A stretch of DNA of 21,139 nucleotides, taken from contig JAWQRM010000597.1 in NCBI GenBank assembly GCA_033557675.1, positions 1-21,139 of the forward strand, given 5' to 3'. The translations under genes were made by a program, and so were the position numbers. The notes under the pieces are model-generated. The model saw only the letters and a list, made by a program, of their open reading frames with translations. It had not been told where the DNA came from and ran no database searches. Origin of the DNA: Coptodactyla brooksi (Eukaryota > Arthropoda > Insecta > Coleoptera > Scarabaeidae). The number at the start of each line of letters is the position of its first letter. The stretch's first letter is position 1. Shown here piece after piece: positions 1 to 8,730 of this stretch.

Positions 1-66
1 TCTTCTTTGTTCATTTTGATATGTAGAACACTCTCCTGAATTAGCGGACCACATTTTTTTTACACC

Positions 67-69
<3 letters not shown>
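1..69. mobile_element. End of an unidentified non-coding mobile element
   Basis: The stretch ends in TTTTTTTTACACCCTGTATA just before the TA run. ACACCCTGTATA, or its complement, recurs in this window at 14522-14535 and 17863-17880 and is a common terminal sequence of small insect DNA elements. No reading frame is recognisable and the element presumably begins left of the window. I cannot name the family. Confidence 0.35.

Positions 70-112
<43 letters not shown>
70..112. repeat. (TA)n microsatellite
   Basis: About 21 uninterrupted TA dinucleotides, followed by TTATGGAGAGAAA. The same junction, a TA run followed by TTATGGAGAGAAA, recurs at 7236-7266, so the microsatellite may be carried by a dispersed repeat rather than having arisen independently. 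It also creates the Tyr-Ile run of a spurious minus-strand reading frame over 41-502. Confidence 0.9.
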
Positions 113-115
<3 letters not shown>

Positions 116-201
116 GGAGAGAAATAAATCCAGATTAGAATAAGAACGTTCTGTACAAGAGAAGACTATTTCGGAAGAATTGGACAAACCGATGGTCCTA
201 T

Positions 202-450
202 ATGATGTCAAGAAAACATAAAACAGCAAGCTACTGCCGTAATAAAGAAAATTCAAGATCAACGTGGCAAAGTAGCAGCCCCATCTACATCGGGAAAAAT
301 AAAAAAGAACGATGTAATATGTGCCCATCAAAATGTGACAATAAAACAAGTATAACGTGTAAGTGTAATAAATATTTGTGTAAGATTCATGTGGTGTATT
401 ATTGTCATCAGTGTAATATTTTTTATTATAATATATTTTACTTTTGTTAG
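202..450 (+). pseudogene. piggyBac transposase fragment, C-terminal cysteine-rich domain
   Basis: An 82-codon frame whose residues about 35-72 carry a zinc-binding pattern: Cys38-x2-Cys41, Cys53-x-Cys55, Cys60-x2-His63 and Cys68-x2-Cys71. This spacing, starting in RCNMC and ending in YCHQC, is that of the cross-brace zinc domain at the extreme C-terminus of piggyBac-family transposases, which binds the element's end DNA. The frame stops 10 codons after the last cysteine, as expected for a protein end. The preceding residues are basic and low-complexity, like the linker in the family. The catalytic DDD domain is absent upstream, where the TA microsatellite intervenes, so this is a 5'-truncated relic. 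The ATG at 202 is not a real start. Homology rests on the cysteine pattern and context, without an alignment search. Confidence 0.7.
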
Positions 451-533
451 TAATAAGATTGCTTTTTATCGTTTTTGCGTTTATGTATTGTAATAAAATC
501 ACATTGTATTAATTTCGAGTTATTCCTGACAAG

Positions 534-617
534 CCTCCTGTACCTGTATACATCGGGACGCTATGACCCGAAGGACTACAAGTGTATAATAATACTAAGG
601 AGAACAGCGGGGTTAAC
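534..617 (+). repeat. Left arm of 83-bp inverted repeat
   Basis: Inverted partner of 1852-1934. It begins CCTCCTGTACCTG and ends GGAGAACAGCGGGGTTAA. Confidence 0.7.
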
Positions 618-762
618 GAAGAGGGGTTTGAACCGGTGGCAGTTGCAGCAAAAATCTCTAATAAGACTTGAGTTAGAGTGAAAAGTAAGTGATATTTTTT
701 ACTACAAAATTACCCAGATGCTGAATAGGCTCTCCGAGTCCAGTTATATATTAAAGAATGCT

Positions 763-824
763 TAGCCCAGTATGAGCAATATTAGCTCAAGATGAGCTGA
801 TAAACCTACTAGCTCAAGACGAGC
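763..824 (+). repeat. Three copies of a 15-bp imperfect palindrome
   Basis: TAGCCCAGTATGAGC (763-777), TAGCTCAAGATGAGC (783-797) and TAGCTCAAGACGAGC (810-824). The second copy contains the inverted pair GCTCA/TGAGC. The last two copies are 27 bp apart. They lie inside the 534-1934 element near its left end, where subterminal protein-binding repeats would be expected; that role is inferred. Confidence 0.5.
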
Positions 825-835
825 ACTGGTTTTTT

Positions 836-857
836 ATTTGTAGTGTCGACTACAAAT
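836..857. repeat. 9-bp-arm hairpin
   Basis: ATTTGTAGT and ACTACAAAT flank a four-base loop, GTCG. The hairpin follows the 15-bp repeats directly and belongs to the left subterminal part of the same element. Confidence 0.5.
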
Positions 858-859
858 TA

Positions 860-1209
860 AAAAAAACATAAATGTGGTTTCTCCTTATTAGAAATAAATT
901 ATTGTACATTATTTCTCTGCTATAATTGGTTCGTATGTGTTACAATCTAAATGTGCTAAATTCAATACTATATTTATTAATGTAGAGGTATCCTTTGTAT
1001 TGTTTTTCTTTATTTTTTGTTACTTTTAAGGTCCTTAAATTATTTTAAAGTGGCATTAGTGTACGAACACAGTTTTAATTGAGCATTTGAGTCCTCTACT
1101 TGAGTTTCAAGTGCATATAAGAACCGGTATGATTAGTAATTAAGTAAAATAGCAAATTTATGATATAGTTTTCCCATTCAGTTTAAGAGAAAGGTCACAT
1201 TTATACATA
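860..1209. other. AT-rich interior, no gene seen
   Basis: Low-complexity AT-rich sequence with frequent stops on both strands. I recognise nothing. Confidence 0.6.
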
Positions 1210-1560
1210 TGTCTAGAATTTTTCAATAAAACTTAAACACCTGCTTCACGTCCCGTTCGCAGAGCCTTTTACCGACAACTGCCCTGTACCGTGTTAATCA
1301 ACTTTTGCCTTTTGACACAGAATCGAGAACTGGTTCTCTCGGGCTACGGGTACACACGCCGTTGATCTTGACAACTTGTCGCATTGCCATTCTAAGACCA
1401 CAACAAAAAGCTTCGAATTTTATCTTCGTCAAATATTTGCCCAAGGAGTAATACGTATCGGTAGGTAGGTGTCAGGTCGCTGTTCCAGATATCCGATAAC
1501 AAACGTGGAGCCCCAAATATTCCGAGACAAGAAAAGAGAAGCATAATTGTCTGTTTTGCA
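1210..1560. other. GC-richer segment of unknown origin
   Basis: Noticeably richer in G and C than its surroundings, inside the 534-1934 element. Frames on both strands are interrupted and no protein motif is recognisable. It could be captured non-coding sequence or an old retroelement leader. Confidence 0.3.
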
Positions 1561-1674
1561 TCTTACGTTGGCGTCGTCAACCAACGCATAGTTCCAGATG
1601 ACTTCAGTTTTGTTTTCGATATGCTAATTTTAACTTTGGGCGTAACGGATGAGTGTACATTCATGGCATTTCGC

Positions 1675-1700
1675 TTTCGGTCATGGATACATGACCGAAA
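1675..1700. repeat. 11-bp perfect inverted repeat
   Basis: TTTCGGTCATG and CATGACCGAAA around the loop GATA. Confidence 0.6.
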
Positions 1701-1851
1701 TTGAAACCAGTGTTTGGTAAATTGTTAAAATATCAATTAGCCAGAATCATTATAAAATATCAAATGATACGCATCATTAATTTTTATTTGTCAATTTACT
1801 TCTTTTATGTAAATTAAAATTGCAATAAATTATATGCCTTTGGTGAAGGTA

Positions 1852-1934
1852 TTAACCCGGCTGTTCTCCTTAGTTTTACTATACACTTGCAGTCCTTTCG
1901 GTCGTAGTGACCCGATGTATGCAGGTACAGGAGG
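1852..1934 (-). repeat. Right arm of 83-bp inverted repeat
   Basis: Reverse complement of 534-617 with scattered mismatches. It is followed immediately by a short GGAGGTACA-type tandem repeat. Confidence 0.7.
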
Positions 1935-1955
1935 ACCAGGAGGTACAGGAGGTAC
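1921..1955 (+). repeat. Short (GGAGGTACA)n-like tandem repeat
   Basis: Units GGTACAGGA, GGACCAGGA, GGTACAGGA and GGTAC follow one another, overlapping the outer end of the right arm. The left arm has only one unit, so the right end has expanded. Confidence 0.6.
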
Positions 1956-2797
1956 TTTTATATTTCTTGTTCAGAAATATAAAAGAAAACAATAAGTAAT
2001 TTAGCAAATAAAGGTTATTGCATCATGAAAGGAAATTGCGACTTCCTAATTCCGAATTGCTGCAAACGGCCTCGAAAAAGTCCTTGAAATTTTGAACCTG
2101 CAAATTAAATTGACCATGAAATTAACTTGACTAATCCGCTTAGCACAATATATATACGTACGAATTCCTGAAAGTAATTTGAAACATTTAAAACGCTATA
2201 TACAAAATGACAAATCACAACGGTTTGTTGTTAAAAATTTCACTGTAATCGTATTGTATTGAGTTATAACGTCATTCTGTTTATTCCTGAATTAGCATGT
2301 TTATTATGCTTTTCTTTGAACAAGCGTATCGTGATCTAATTTTAGTACTGTTATTATCTCTGCTGGAGAGAATCAGTGGTCGTCGGTTACCAATGTAAAC
2401 GTCCAGTGATGAGTAATGATTTGTGTTGGTAGTAGCATGGAAATTAGCGTACACATTAATACAGCTTTTAATATTCTGGTGTATAATTGGTGTATAATGT
2501 TTTTGTTACAAATCTGACACGACTTTATCATATTTGTTTGAAACTTAATAATTACTTCTTATTGATATTGATACTTCTACTGATATTGTTAACAAGAATT
2601 TTAAAATTGTAATATATATCGTCTTCGTTAATAGGGCTAGTATCACTTTAGTCAATTAATTTTGAGTACCAGAAAAATGCAAAAAGAATTAGGTTACTGA
2701 AATAAATTCTGGCTACGGTATTAATTCAGTTTTCTGTTTCGGATTAAACATTGCATAGCACAATATTGGCATTTGTTGTCTTCATATGTTGTCTACA
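1956..2797. other. AT-rich intergenic stretch, no gene seen
   Basis: No frame of useful length and no recognised protein motif, repeat or RNA structure. It may be unique flanking DNA or very old repeat sequence. Confidence 0.6.
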
Positions 2798-2910
2798 TAT
2801 TCGGATTTAAATTGAGAACTATGATCTACTTTATCTGGCTGTATAAAATATTTGTAAAAATAAACGAACCTGTTTTCGGATATGGTCTAGTTTCGTGACT
2901 ACACCATATA
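2798..2910 (+). repeat. Left arm of ~112-bp inverted repeat
   Basis: ATTCGGATTTAAATTGAGAA, then the landmarks GATCTACTTTATCTGGCTGT, CGAACCTGT and CGGATATGGTCTAGTTTC, continuing to CCATATA. The same string of landmarks occurs inverted at 6235-6346 with roughly one difference in ten. The two arms enclose the Tigger and mariner relics. Confidence 0.75.
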
Positions 2911-3100
2911 AATTACTATTCGGTCAAATGCTATACTGGCTGGATCATTTTGCGTATATCATCACTTCCTTATTTTTTCAAATGTAGCACCCCGTAGTCA
3001 TATTTGGTTCCCACATGATAATTCAAAGTTCCTTAGATACAAGTCTACTACAAAATTTTTTAGGAGTTATTCAACTTTGAATGCAGCTTTGAATTCAGCT

Positions 3101-3149
3101 TTTAATCTAGCTAATAGCTAGATTAAATCTAGCTATTAGAGCTAGATTT
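3101..3149. repeat. Two overlapping palindromes
   Basis: 3101-3127 has 12-bp perfect arms, TTTAATCTAGCT and AGCTAGATTAAA, around AAT. 3125-3149 has 10-bp arms, AAATCTAGCT and AGCTAGATTT, around ATTAG. The shared middle arm can pair with either neighbour, giving two alternative hairpins. The tract ends 87 bp before the Tigger element. Confidence 0.7.
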
Positions 3150-3476
3150 AATTTAGTTTTTTTTTCTCAGCAGAAGCGTTAGTTGTGTTTAACCAGCCAA
3201 CTTAATTCTAAACTGTATATGCATTATACCTGTATACAATACAACCTGCACTGGTTGCTCCGGATTATCGAAATGTTCGGATTATCGAAAAAAGACAGAA
3301 AATATCCATTATTCTAATTAAAGCAACTATATATTTCAACTTTCTCGCAATGAAAAGTTGTTTATTTTAAAAGCAAAAATTAACAACTGTTTTACATATC
3401 ATATATTGTTAGATACAGCATGACTAAGAAACTAAAAAGTTAATCTTAAAAAATAAGCTGTAAATCTAAGAAGCTT

Positions 3477-5049
3477 TTAGAAATTAGTGATTTTGCTTTG
3501 TTTAACGTCTTGTTCTGCCGTTTGAGCTCGTTTTTTCATGTCGGATAGAATTAGAATGTGATGTTCCGGTTCACCATTTTCCCCAGCCCATTTCAAACAT
3601 CATCCAAAACTTCTAACTGCCTCTGTGTGCCTTACACGTCGTGGTATCACTCCTACTTCTTCGTCAGAGCTCGATTCATTTTGAGCATGTTTCAGAATAT
3701 TCGTATCGTTTATGAATTCCCATAATTCTTCTTGTCCAGCGGCTCATTCAATAAATTCTTCTCTTGTTAGATCTTGAGAAATGTGGGTTACCAGTGCAGT
3801 AACTCCCTCTATTTGTTTCTCTACATCCCTTAACTCCATTTTATCTTTCCACTATGATAATGGAAGATTATCGTCGTCACTCCAACCATCATCAACTTGT
3901 GTTAGAAGTTTACTCCAAGAGTTTTGAATAAGTTCCGGCCTCACATTTTCCTAGGCTTCTGCTAATCCAATCACAACATCTTTTAGATTAACTCTTTTCA
4001 GTTCTGCACAGATATCTGCATCTCCAGCGGCAACAATCCGTTTTAGGAAACATTTCCTGTAATGCAACTTGACTGCTTGAAAAACATTACAACAATTTTC
4101 TTATCATCTGAAGATAAGTCGGCTGGTTGTCCTGGGGTATTGTCTATAATTATAAGTGCCTTTGCCTCTAAATTCAGCTGTTGCATTCTTTTTCGAACTG
4201 CTGGTACAAATTCCGTATAAAGCCAGCATTTAAAAATATCTTTGATAACCCAGGCTTTTTTCTGTCCTTGATATATCACTGGCAGTTGTTCACTTCCGAA
4301 AGCCCATGGCTTTAGAGATTTTCTCAATACTAACAATCTCAGTTTATGTGTCCCAGACGCATTAGCGCAAGGCATAAATGCAAGTCGTTCCTTGCTCATT
4401 TTTCTACCAGGAGCTGATGCTTTAGCTTGGTGAGCAAGTGTTTTTTGAGGAAGTAATTTTCATAAAAGTCCACTTTTTTCGGCATTGTAGATTTGATCAG
4501 GACACAACTGCATTTCCTCAATTTTATTTTGCAGCAAGATTTTAAATGGCTCAACAGCTGCCGCATCACTTGATAATTTTTCTCCTGTAATTGAGGGTTG
4601 TCGAATTCTGTACCTGTTTTTAAATTTATCAAGCCATCCGGAACTGGCTTTGAAATTATCATCGTTGTGGGTCTGGGCATAAAACAATTGTGCTTTTTCA
4701 CGCAAAGCTTCTCCAGAAATAGAATTATTTAATCTAATTAAATATACATATATGAAAGTATACTGTCGATCATCTTTTTACCTCTAGACCTTTCCTGTAG
4801 AAACCAGGTGTAAACTGCTTTATCAACTTCGGGATATGCACTTACTTTCAACGTTCTTCGCTTATTAGAGAACTGGATGCGGTGCCATACGATAAAATTC
4901 TTTCCTTGTTCCTTCCGTGTCGCAAATCGTCGATTTCTCCACTTCGTATTTTTCTGATAAGCAGTCACTGTACCACCAGCCTCTAAACTTTTAATAATTT
5001 CAGTTTTATCTTTTATTGATAAAGTAACGTGTTTCCTTTTAGAAGTCAT
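3477..5049 (-). pseudogene. Tigger/pogo transposase pseudogene (CENP-B HTH + DDE)
   Basis: The protein starts MTSKRKHVTLSIKDKTEIIK (ATG at 5049-5047), the CENP-B/psq helix-turn-helix start. It continues through the second HTH (KASSGWLDKFKNRYRIRQ near 4650) into a DDE domain and ends QDVKQSKITNF-stop at 3477, as Tigger proteins do. It is clearly dead. There is a frameshift near 4960 inside the first HTH and about 45 bp of extra AT-rich sequence around 4720-4765. TGG-to-TGA is the likely change in the stop near 4470, and at least four more stops lie in the C-terminal part. The first catalytic Asp (normally NADES/T) reads NAEKSG. The second (IIIDNTP) is intact. After VVMFF about 50 bases are missing, including the MDQ motif with the third Asp, and the frame shifts before QAVKLHYRKCFL. 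Acidic C-terminal residues follow. Family assignment is strong. Confidence 0.9.
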
Positions 5050-5210
5050 TCCCGTACCAAATTGCAATATGCACAAACTGAACTAAGTATGTATGTATCG
5101 GTCAAAGGTCTAATGAACAGTGAACAGTAAACACAGCAAACCCTAGAAAACACGAAAGAAAGTATAAACACGGGAATTCCCTGAGTTATGCAGACTCAAT
5201 CTTTGCGCTG

Positions 5211-5299
5211 TTCGGATTAACGAGGCGCTGTTCGGATTATGGTTTCTAATTCTGGCAGTTCGGATTACTGAAGGTTTGGATTAGAGCGCGTTCGGATTA
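5211..5299 (+). repeat. Five TTCGGATTA subterminal repeats of the Tigger element
   Basis: TTCGGATTA at 5211, 5231, 5259 and 5291, with a variant TTTGGATTA at 5275. One exact copy (3276) and one CCGGATTA variant (3260) lie near the other end. Because all copies face the same way, they are direct rather than inverted. They are plausible binding sites for the transposase's CENP-B-type domain. Confidence 0.6.
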
Positions 5300-5424
5300 A
5301 AGCGGTTATACTGTATACTTACAGCTGATATTGTAAAGTTTATGTGAAAATATTTTGTTCGGTTCTGTGCAATTGTTTTCTTTTCGTGTCTTATCAAGCA
5401 GAGAGAATCAAGACAGCATCTTCG

Positions 5425-5713
5425 GCACATTTTGCTTTTTTATTACCAAAAAGGTAAAAATGCTGTTCAAGCGAGAAAAAAATTATGTGACGTACTCGTA
5501 TATGGAGATGATGTATTGGCAGAATGCCAGTGCAAAACTGGTTTGCAAAATTGTTGTAAAAATTTCAAAATATGTTTGCAAAATTTTCAAAATTTCATTT
5601 CTAAACAGTACTGTTATCAACTGGACAAATTGCATCATTCACTCAAACAGAAAAGGCCAAAATTGATCAATATAAAAAAATCAGATCAAAAGAAATTAGA
5701 AATTAATCAATAG
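5425..5713 (+). pseudogene. mariner transposase, internally deleted derivative
   Basis: Residues FYYQKGKNAVQARKKLCDV followed by YGDDVLAECQC match the first helix-turn-helix of the mariner/SETMAR transposase N-terminus, and a frame-shifted NWFAK follows. Then QLDKLHHSLKQKRPKLIN matches the stretch normally found about 200 residues later, just before the second catalytic aspartate motif. The middle of the protein, with the first Asp, is therefore gone, and no DNARPH-type motif remains after 5700. A TTTGCAAAATT repeat at the join (about 5540-5600) may mark the deletion. The element lies in the same inverted-repeat unit as the Tigger copy, 111 bp beyond its right end, and is non-functional. Confidence 0.7.
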
Positions 5714-5744
5714 AAAATCCAGTTTGGTAACTCTCCAAAGGCTT

Positions 5745-5790
5745 AGATGTTTGTTTTGGTTTCCACAAAATAGTTTGTGGAGACCGAAAA
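5745..5790. repeat. Palindrome copy 1 (TCCACAAA ATAG TTTGTGGA)
   Basis: Perfect 8-bp arms at 5762-5769 and 5774-5781 around ATAG. Imperfect pairing extends outward (GGT before, GACC after, then TTTT/AAAA). It has the same core as the palindrome 79 bp downstream. Confidence 0.7.
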
Positions 5791-5833
5791 ATATATATAA
5801 GTGTTATGGTAAATACTGTTAAATATATATAAC

Positions 5834-5867
5834 TTTTATGTCCACAAAATAGTTTGTGGACATAAAA
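5834..5867. repeat. Palindrome copy 2, perfect 15-bp arms
   Basis: TTTTATGTCCACAAA and TTTGTGGACATAAAA around ATAG. The 20-bp core is identical to that at 5762-5781 but the outer arm bases differ and still pair. This suggests selection or templating for the palindrome itself, or gene conversion limited to the core. Confidence 0.8.
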
Positions 5868-5869
5868 TA

Positions 5870-6234
5870 TTTATACTCTCTATGAAAAGTGTATAGTTTG
5901 ACGTCTTTTAGTTATAAAATTTTAAATCAAATTATGAGCATTCCAATATAATTTAATTTCGGATAATGAAATAATTAAGCTATTAAAATAATTCACCTTA
6001 GTATCAATGTAATGTAACTGATATATTACTGAAAAAAATAGCAAATTCAAGTTCATTAGTAAAAATCTGTGAATTAAAGATGTGAAAATCTCTATATGTA
6101 CAAATAATGGGCAAATATTCATCATAAAGTTTGGGTCTGCTGTAGATTCGTGCTACTGTAAAAACCACCGAGAAAACTGCGCTCGAAGAATAAGGAAGGG
6201 ATACAGAGAATATTTGTTTCCATACAATGTAATA
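5870..6234. other. AT-rich stretch, no gene seen
   Basis: Interior of the 2798-6346 unit right of the palindromes. Only a 67-codon minus-strand frame with no recognisable motif. Confidence 0.5.
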
Positions 6235-6346
6235 TATATGGCGTGTTCATGAAACTAGACCATATCCGAATACAGGTTCGTTTGTTCTTACAAGTGTTTT
6301 ACACAGCCAGATAAAGTAGATCATAGTTCTCAATTTAAATCCGAAT
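6235..6346 (-). repeat. Right arm of ~112-bp inverted repeat
   Basis: Reverse complement of 2798-2910, about 88-90% identical by eye, running from TATATGG to AAATCCGAAT. It closes a 3.55-kb unit. Confidence 0.75.
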
Positions 6347-6413
6347 TATTCTGAAGTAGTGTGAGCTAAATTTACAGACACGTATATTACATATATTTCA
6401 CAATATACAGGTG

Positions 6414-6440
6414 TCCTATTTAAAAAAGAACAACCTTGAT
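6414..6440. mobile_element. Terminal scrap of a small DNA element
   Basis: TATACAGGTGTCCTATTTAA resembles the TATACAGG(G)TGTTCCATTTAAA end seen at 14470. No matching opposite end is found nearby, so this is a solo remnant. Confidence 0.35.
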
Positions 6441-7600
6441 CAGTAACCTTTTGTACCTTTAAGTGTCCTCTGCTGTCATGTTAAAGTTCCTTCACCGACG
6501 GAGGACTTTGTATATTACCAAAGATTTATAGCTTTTAGAGTAGTTCCTTCGAATTGATGGAATTTTTAAACTAGTACATTGAAAAGTTATAATCCAATCT
6601 AATCCTTTTCTCATGAGTCAACCACACAATCACAAAATACAGCTGTTTTAAAAAGGTATGGTTTGGGGGAATTTGAGGTCGTTATCGTTGACCAATACAG
6701 CCACTTTGCAGATTAACCAAACATTCTTTATCTGCCACATACACCTAACCTACTTGTAGAGCGGTCGGTGATGTTTCCTTGCTGTCGCTCATGTGCATTC
6801 TTTGCTGTTAAGGTCATCGTTGCGCAGACATCGGATACTGAAATTTACGACTACCAGTAAGCATTTTGTTTGCGATAAAGCTTCAAAAAGGAGATAGTCG
6901 TGCCTGTGCATCTCGACTACTTGTCGCGATCGCTTGCTTTGTTTGGTTGGCATTTTTGAGCTTAGACAGTAAACAGTATGTAAGGCGATAATGTGTTTTT
7001 GATAAGTTTACGATATATGTAGTAAGCATTATCTTTCGGCCCGGGAAAGTACATTTATAATAAGAATTAAGATGTATTTAATTCAAATGTGTTTTGGATA
7101 TATATAAGCTGTTAGGTCTTTTAAATTGGTAGTAGAAGTAAGTTAAGAAAACGTTCAATTACATTAGTCCTCTTTGTATTCTGCTATTTGTGGAAGAATC
7201 GTCGTGTTTTTGTTGTGAATTTTTATTTCATATGTATATATATATATATATATTATGGAGAGAAAAATTTCCTTTTTTAGGATAGTGAATATGTACATAA
7301 TGGGACTTTTAAGTTTGTTTATTTGCAAACACATTATTTTATATCTACGTTAACTTTTATGTCAAAAATACTGACTAAAGTAAAATAAAGCAACAGTAAG
7401 ATGAAAATACCACACACAAAGTTAATTCTCTCAATTTTTACAGTAAAATTGCATTTCTTTTCCTAATTTTTTCCTCTTACGTCACTTTTATTACAGCAAA
7501 CTACCTACCATCAATAAGGTATCGCCTTCTTATCAATAGGTGGTATATGTTCCGGATAATACCTCTGTGAATCGTAATTGACCAGATTTAGGGTAGAGTT
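6441..7600. other. Non-coding stretch
   Basis: No gene recognised. A GC-richer patch at about 6750-6960 has no open frame. A TA run with TTATGGAGAGAAA at 7236-7266 duplicates the junction at 70-125, pointing to a shared dispersed repeat. Confidence 0.5.
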
Positions 7601-7607
7601 GCTAAAA

Positions 7608-7649
7608 TCGCACCACTTCCTGTATCGCACCACTTCCTGTATCACACCA
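7608..7649 (+). repeat. 17-bp tandem repeat carrying the TCGCACCA motif
   Basis: TCGCACCACTTCCTGTA occurs twice in succession (7608-7624, 7625-7641) and a third, partial copy, TCACACCA, follows. It lies at the left end of the candidate 7602-13009 element. Confidence 0.75.
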
Positions 7650-7866
7650 GTAGTTGTGTAAATCACACAGCTGGTAACTGCTACCATTTATCAGCCAAGA
7701 TGTGTACTGACTTGTCTTCCCAAGATACCGTAGTTTGATTAAGACAGTCCATGTGTTCAGCGAACTAAACGCGAGCAAAGGAATTTCCTTACTTTGATTT
7801 AGTTATTTTGTGGTTGTTCTAATAGAGGTTACGATGGAACATGCATTGCGTAATGAATTTGTCTCT

Positions 7867-7916
7867 TAAATCGCACCACCACAGGACTTCTCAAATCGCA
7901 TCGGTACGATTTGAGA
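7867..7916. repeat. TCGCACCA motif and a palindromic double version
   Basis: TAAATCGCACCA at 7867-7878. At 7889-7916 the arms TCTCAAATCG and CGATTTGAGA pair perfectly over 10 bp around an eight-base loop, so the AAATCG half-motif is present head-to-head. Confidence 0.6.
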
Positions 7917-7919
7917 TAA

Positions 7920-8730
7920 TATGCATTTATTTGTATTCTTTTAAGTTTATTGCCAATGGCCTCTAAAAATATATGGAAAATGGAATTCTGAAAATATGGC
8001 ACGTGCTACTACTGATCATAAAGAAAAAATGTAGGCCTTAGTGAAAGGGCATAACAGGATAAGCATGTGTGCGCAGCCCCCGATCGAATTTGTTTGAGAT
8101 TTTTAATGTAAGTTATCAGTGATGAAAGGTTAAATTTCACGAAATATTATTTTCTAAAAATTATTTTTTCTTGAGTTATGGGACTAAGAAGAAGAATCGA
8201 AAAATTTAATTTTTAAGTAAACCGCTTGACGATTTTGATGAAAAAATATATGTTATGTAATTTAATAGCGCAATGTTTATAAATAATTGTCACATAAATT
8301 TTTCAAAAAGAACTCATGAAAAAAATTCAAAAAGTTTTTTCGATTTTTTTTGGGGGGGGCGAGGTTTTTGAGTCACACTTGCAACTTTTTTTATAAAACA
8401 TCTTTGAACTTTCTGGTATAACTTATCTAAATCCTATAATAAACGGAGAGGTAGAACATAGTAAAAAAATTACAAAATCTTGAGCGTGCCATTTGCCGTG
8501 TCTGGCGAGCTGTACAGTGGGGCTGGGTATGTGTCTGTCACCATCGTTAGTGCAACTAGTAATATAGATCAAGATTTCCTGTCAATATTTTGTTACTTAA
8601 CATTCATTGCGAACATTATTATTATATCAGGAATTGATATATTTTTTGTAATATATCTATTTAGCTGATAACATGCACATTTGTTTTTTTTGTAAGTGAG
8701 CTGGTTGTGATAGGTTTCTCCTCAAACTGC
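7920..8730. promoter_or_regulatory. 5' flank of the DDE transposase relic
   Basis: Non-coding, AT-rich, with a T8-G8 run at about 8343-8358. It occupies the position of a promoter/leader for the transposase, but I can point to no convincing core promoter element. The 62-codon frame at 8480-8668 has no recognised motif. Confidence 0.25.

Larger units (their letters stand above)
534..1934. mobile_element. 1.4-kb non-autonomous element with 83-bp inverted ends
   Basis: The left end (534-617) reappears inverted at 1852-1934. Both arms contain CCTCCTGTACCTG at the outside, then ATACATCGGG, GGACT-CAAGTGTATA and CTAAGGAGAACAGC. The arms differ by small substitutions and indels. The interior has no usable reading frame, so this looks like a non-autonomous or foldback DNA element. 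A pair of oppositely oriented copies of one short repeat is the alternative. No target duplication could be fixed. Confidence 0.6.
3237..5313 (-). mobile_element. pogo/Tigger-type DNA transposon, inactive
   Basis: A 2.08-kb element. The terminal ten bases CAATACAACC at the left are nearly inverted at the right (GGTTATACTG), and both ends are bordered by TA, the target site used by this group. Inside lies a minus-strand transposase pseudogene with CENP-B-type DNA binding and a DDE domain. The right end is certain to within a few bases. The left end is less sure, because the TIRs diverge after ten bases. The element sits inside the 2798-6346 inverted-repeat unit and so inserted later, or was carried with it. 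Confidence 0.75.

Noticed and set aside
202..450. Small secreted cysteine-rich peptide
   Set aside because: No signal peptide, and the cysteine/histidine spacing is that of the piggyBac C-terminal zinc domain.
41..502. 153-codon minus-strand open frame
   Set aside because: It passes through the (TA)n run, giving an alternating Tyr-Ile stretch, and lies antisense to the piggyBac cysteine-rich fragment.
1210..1560. Host exon or retroelement LTR
   Set aside because: GC-richer but frames are broken on both strands and no terminal TG/CA repeats or primer-binding site could be supported.
3880..3895. Further hammerhead core from CATCATCA
   Set aside because: It encodes the Asp-Asp-Gly stretch of the Tigger transposase and has no GAAA or stems in the right place.
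4396..4701. 101-codon minus-strand frame as a separate gene
   Set aside because: It is the shifted frame of the Tigger transposase; the real residues are read in the adjacent frame across the same bases.
7602..7916. CRISPR-like array from the repeated TCGCACCA motif
   Set aside because: Unit spacing is irregular, orientation is mixed, the repeats are short, and the setting is a eukaryotic transposon.
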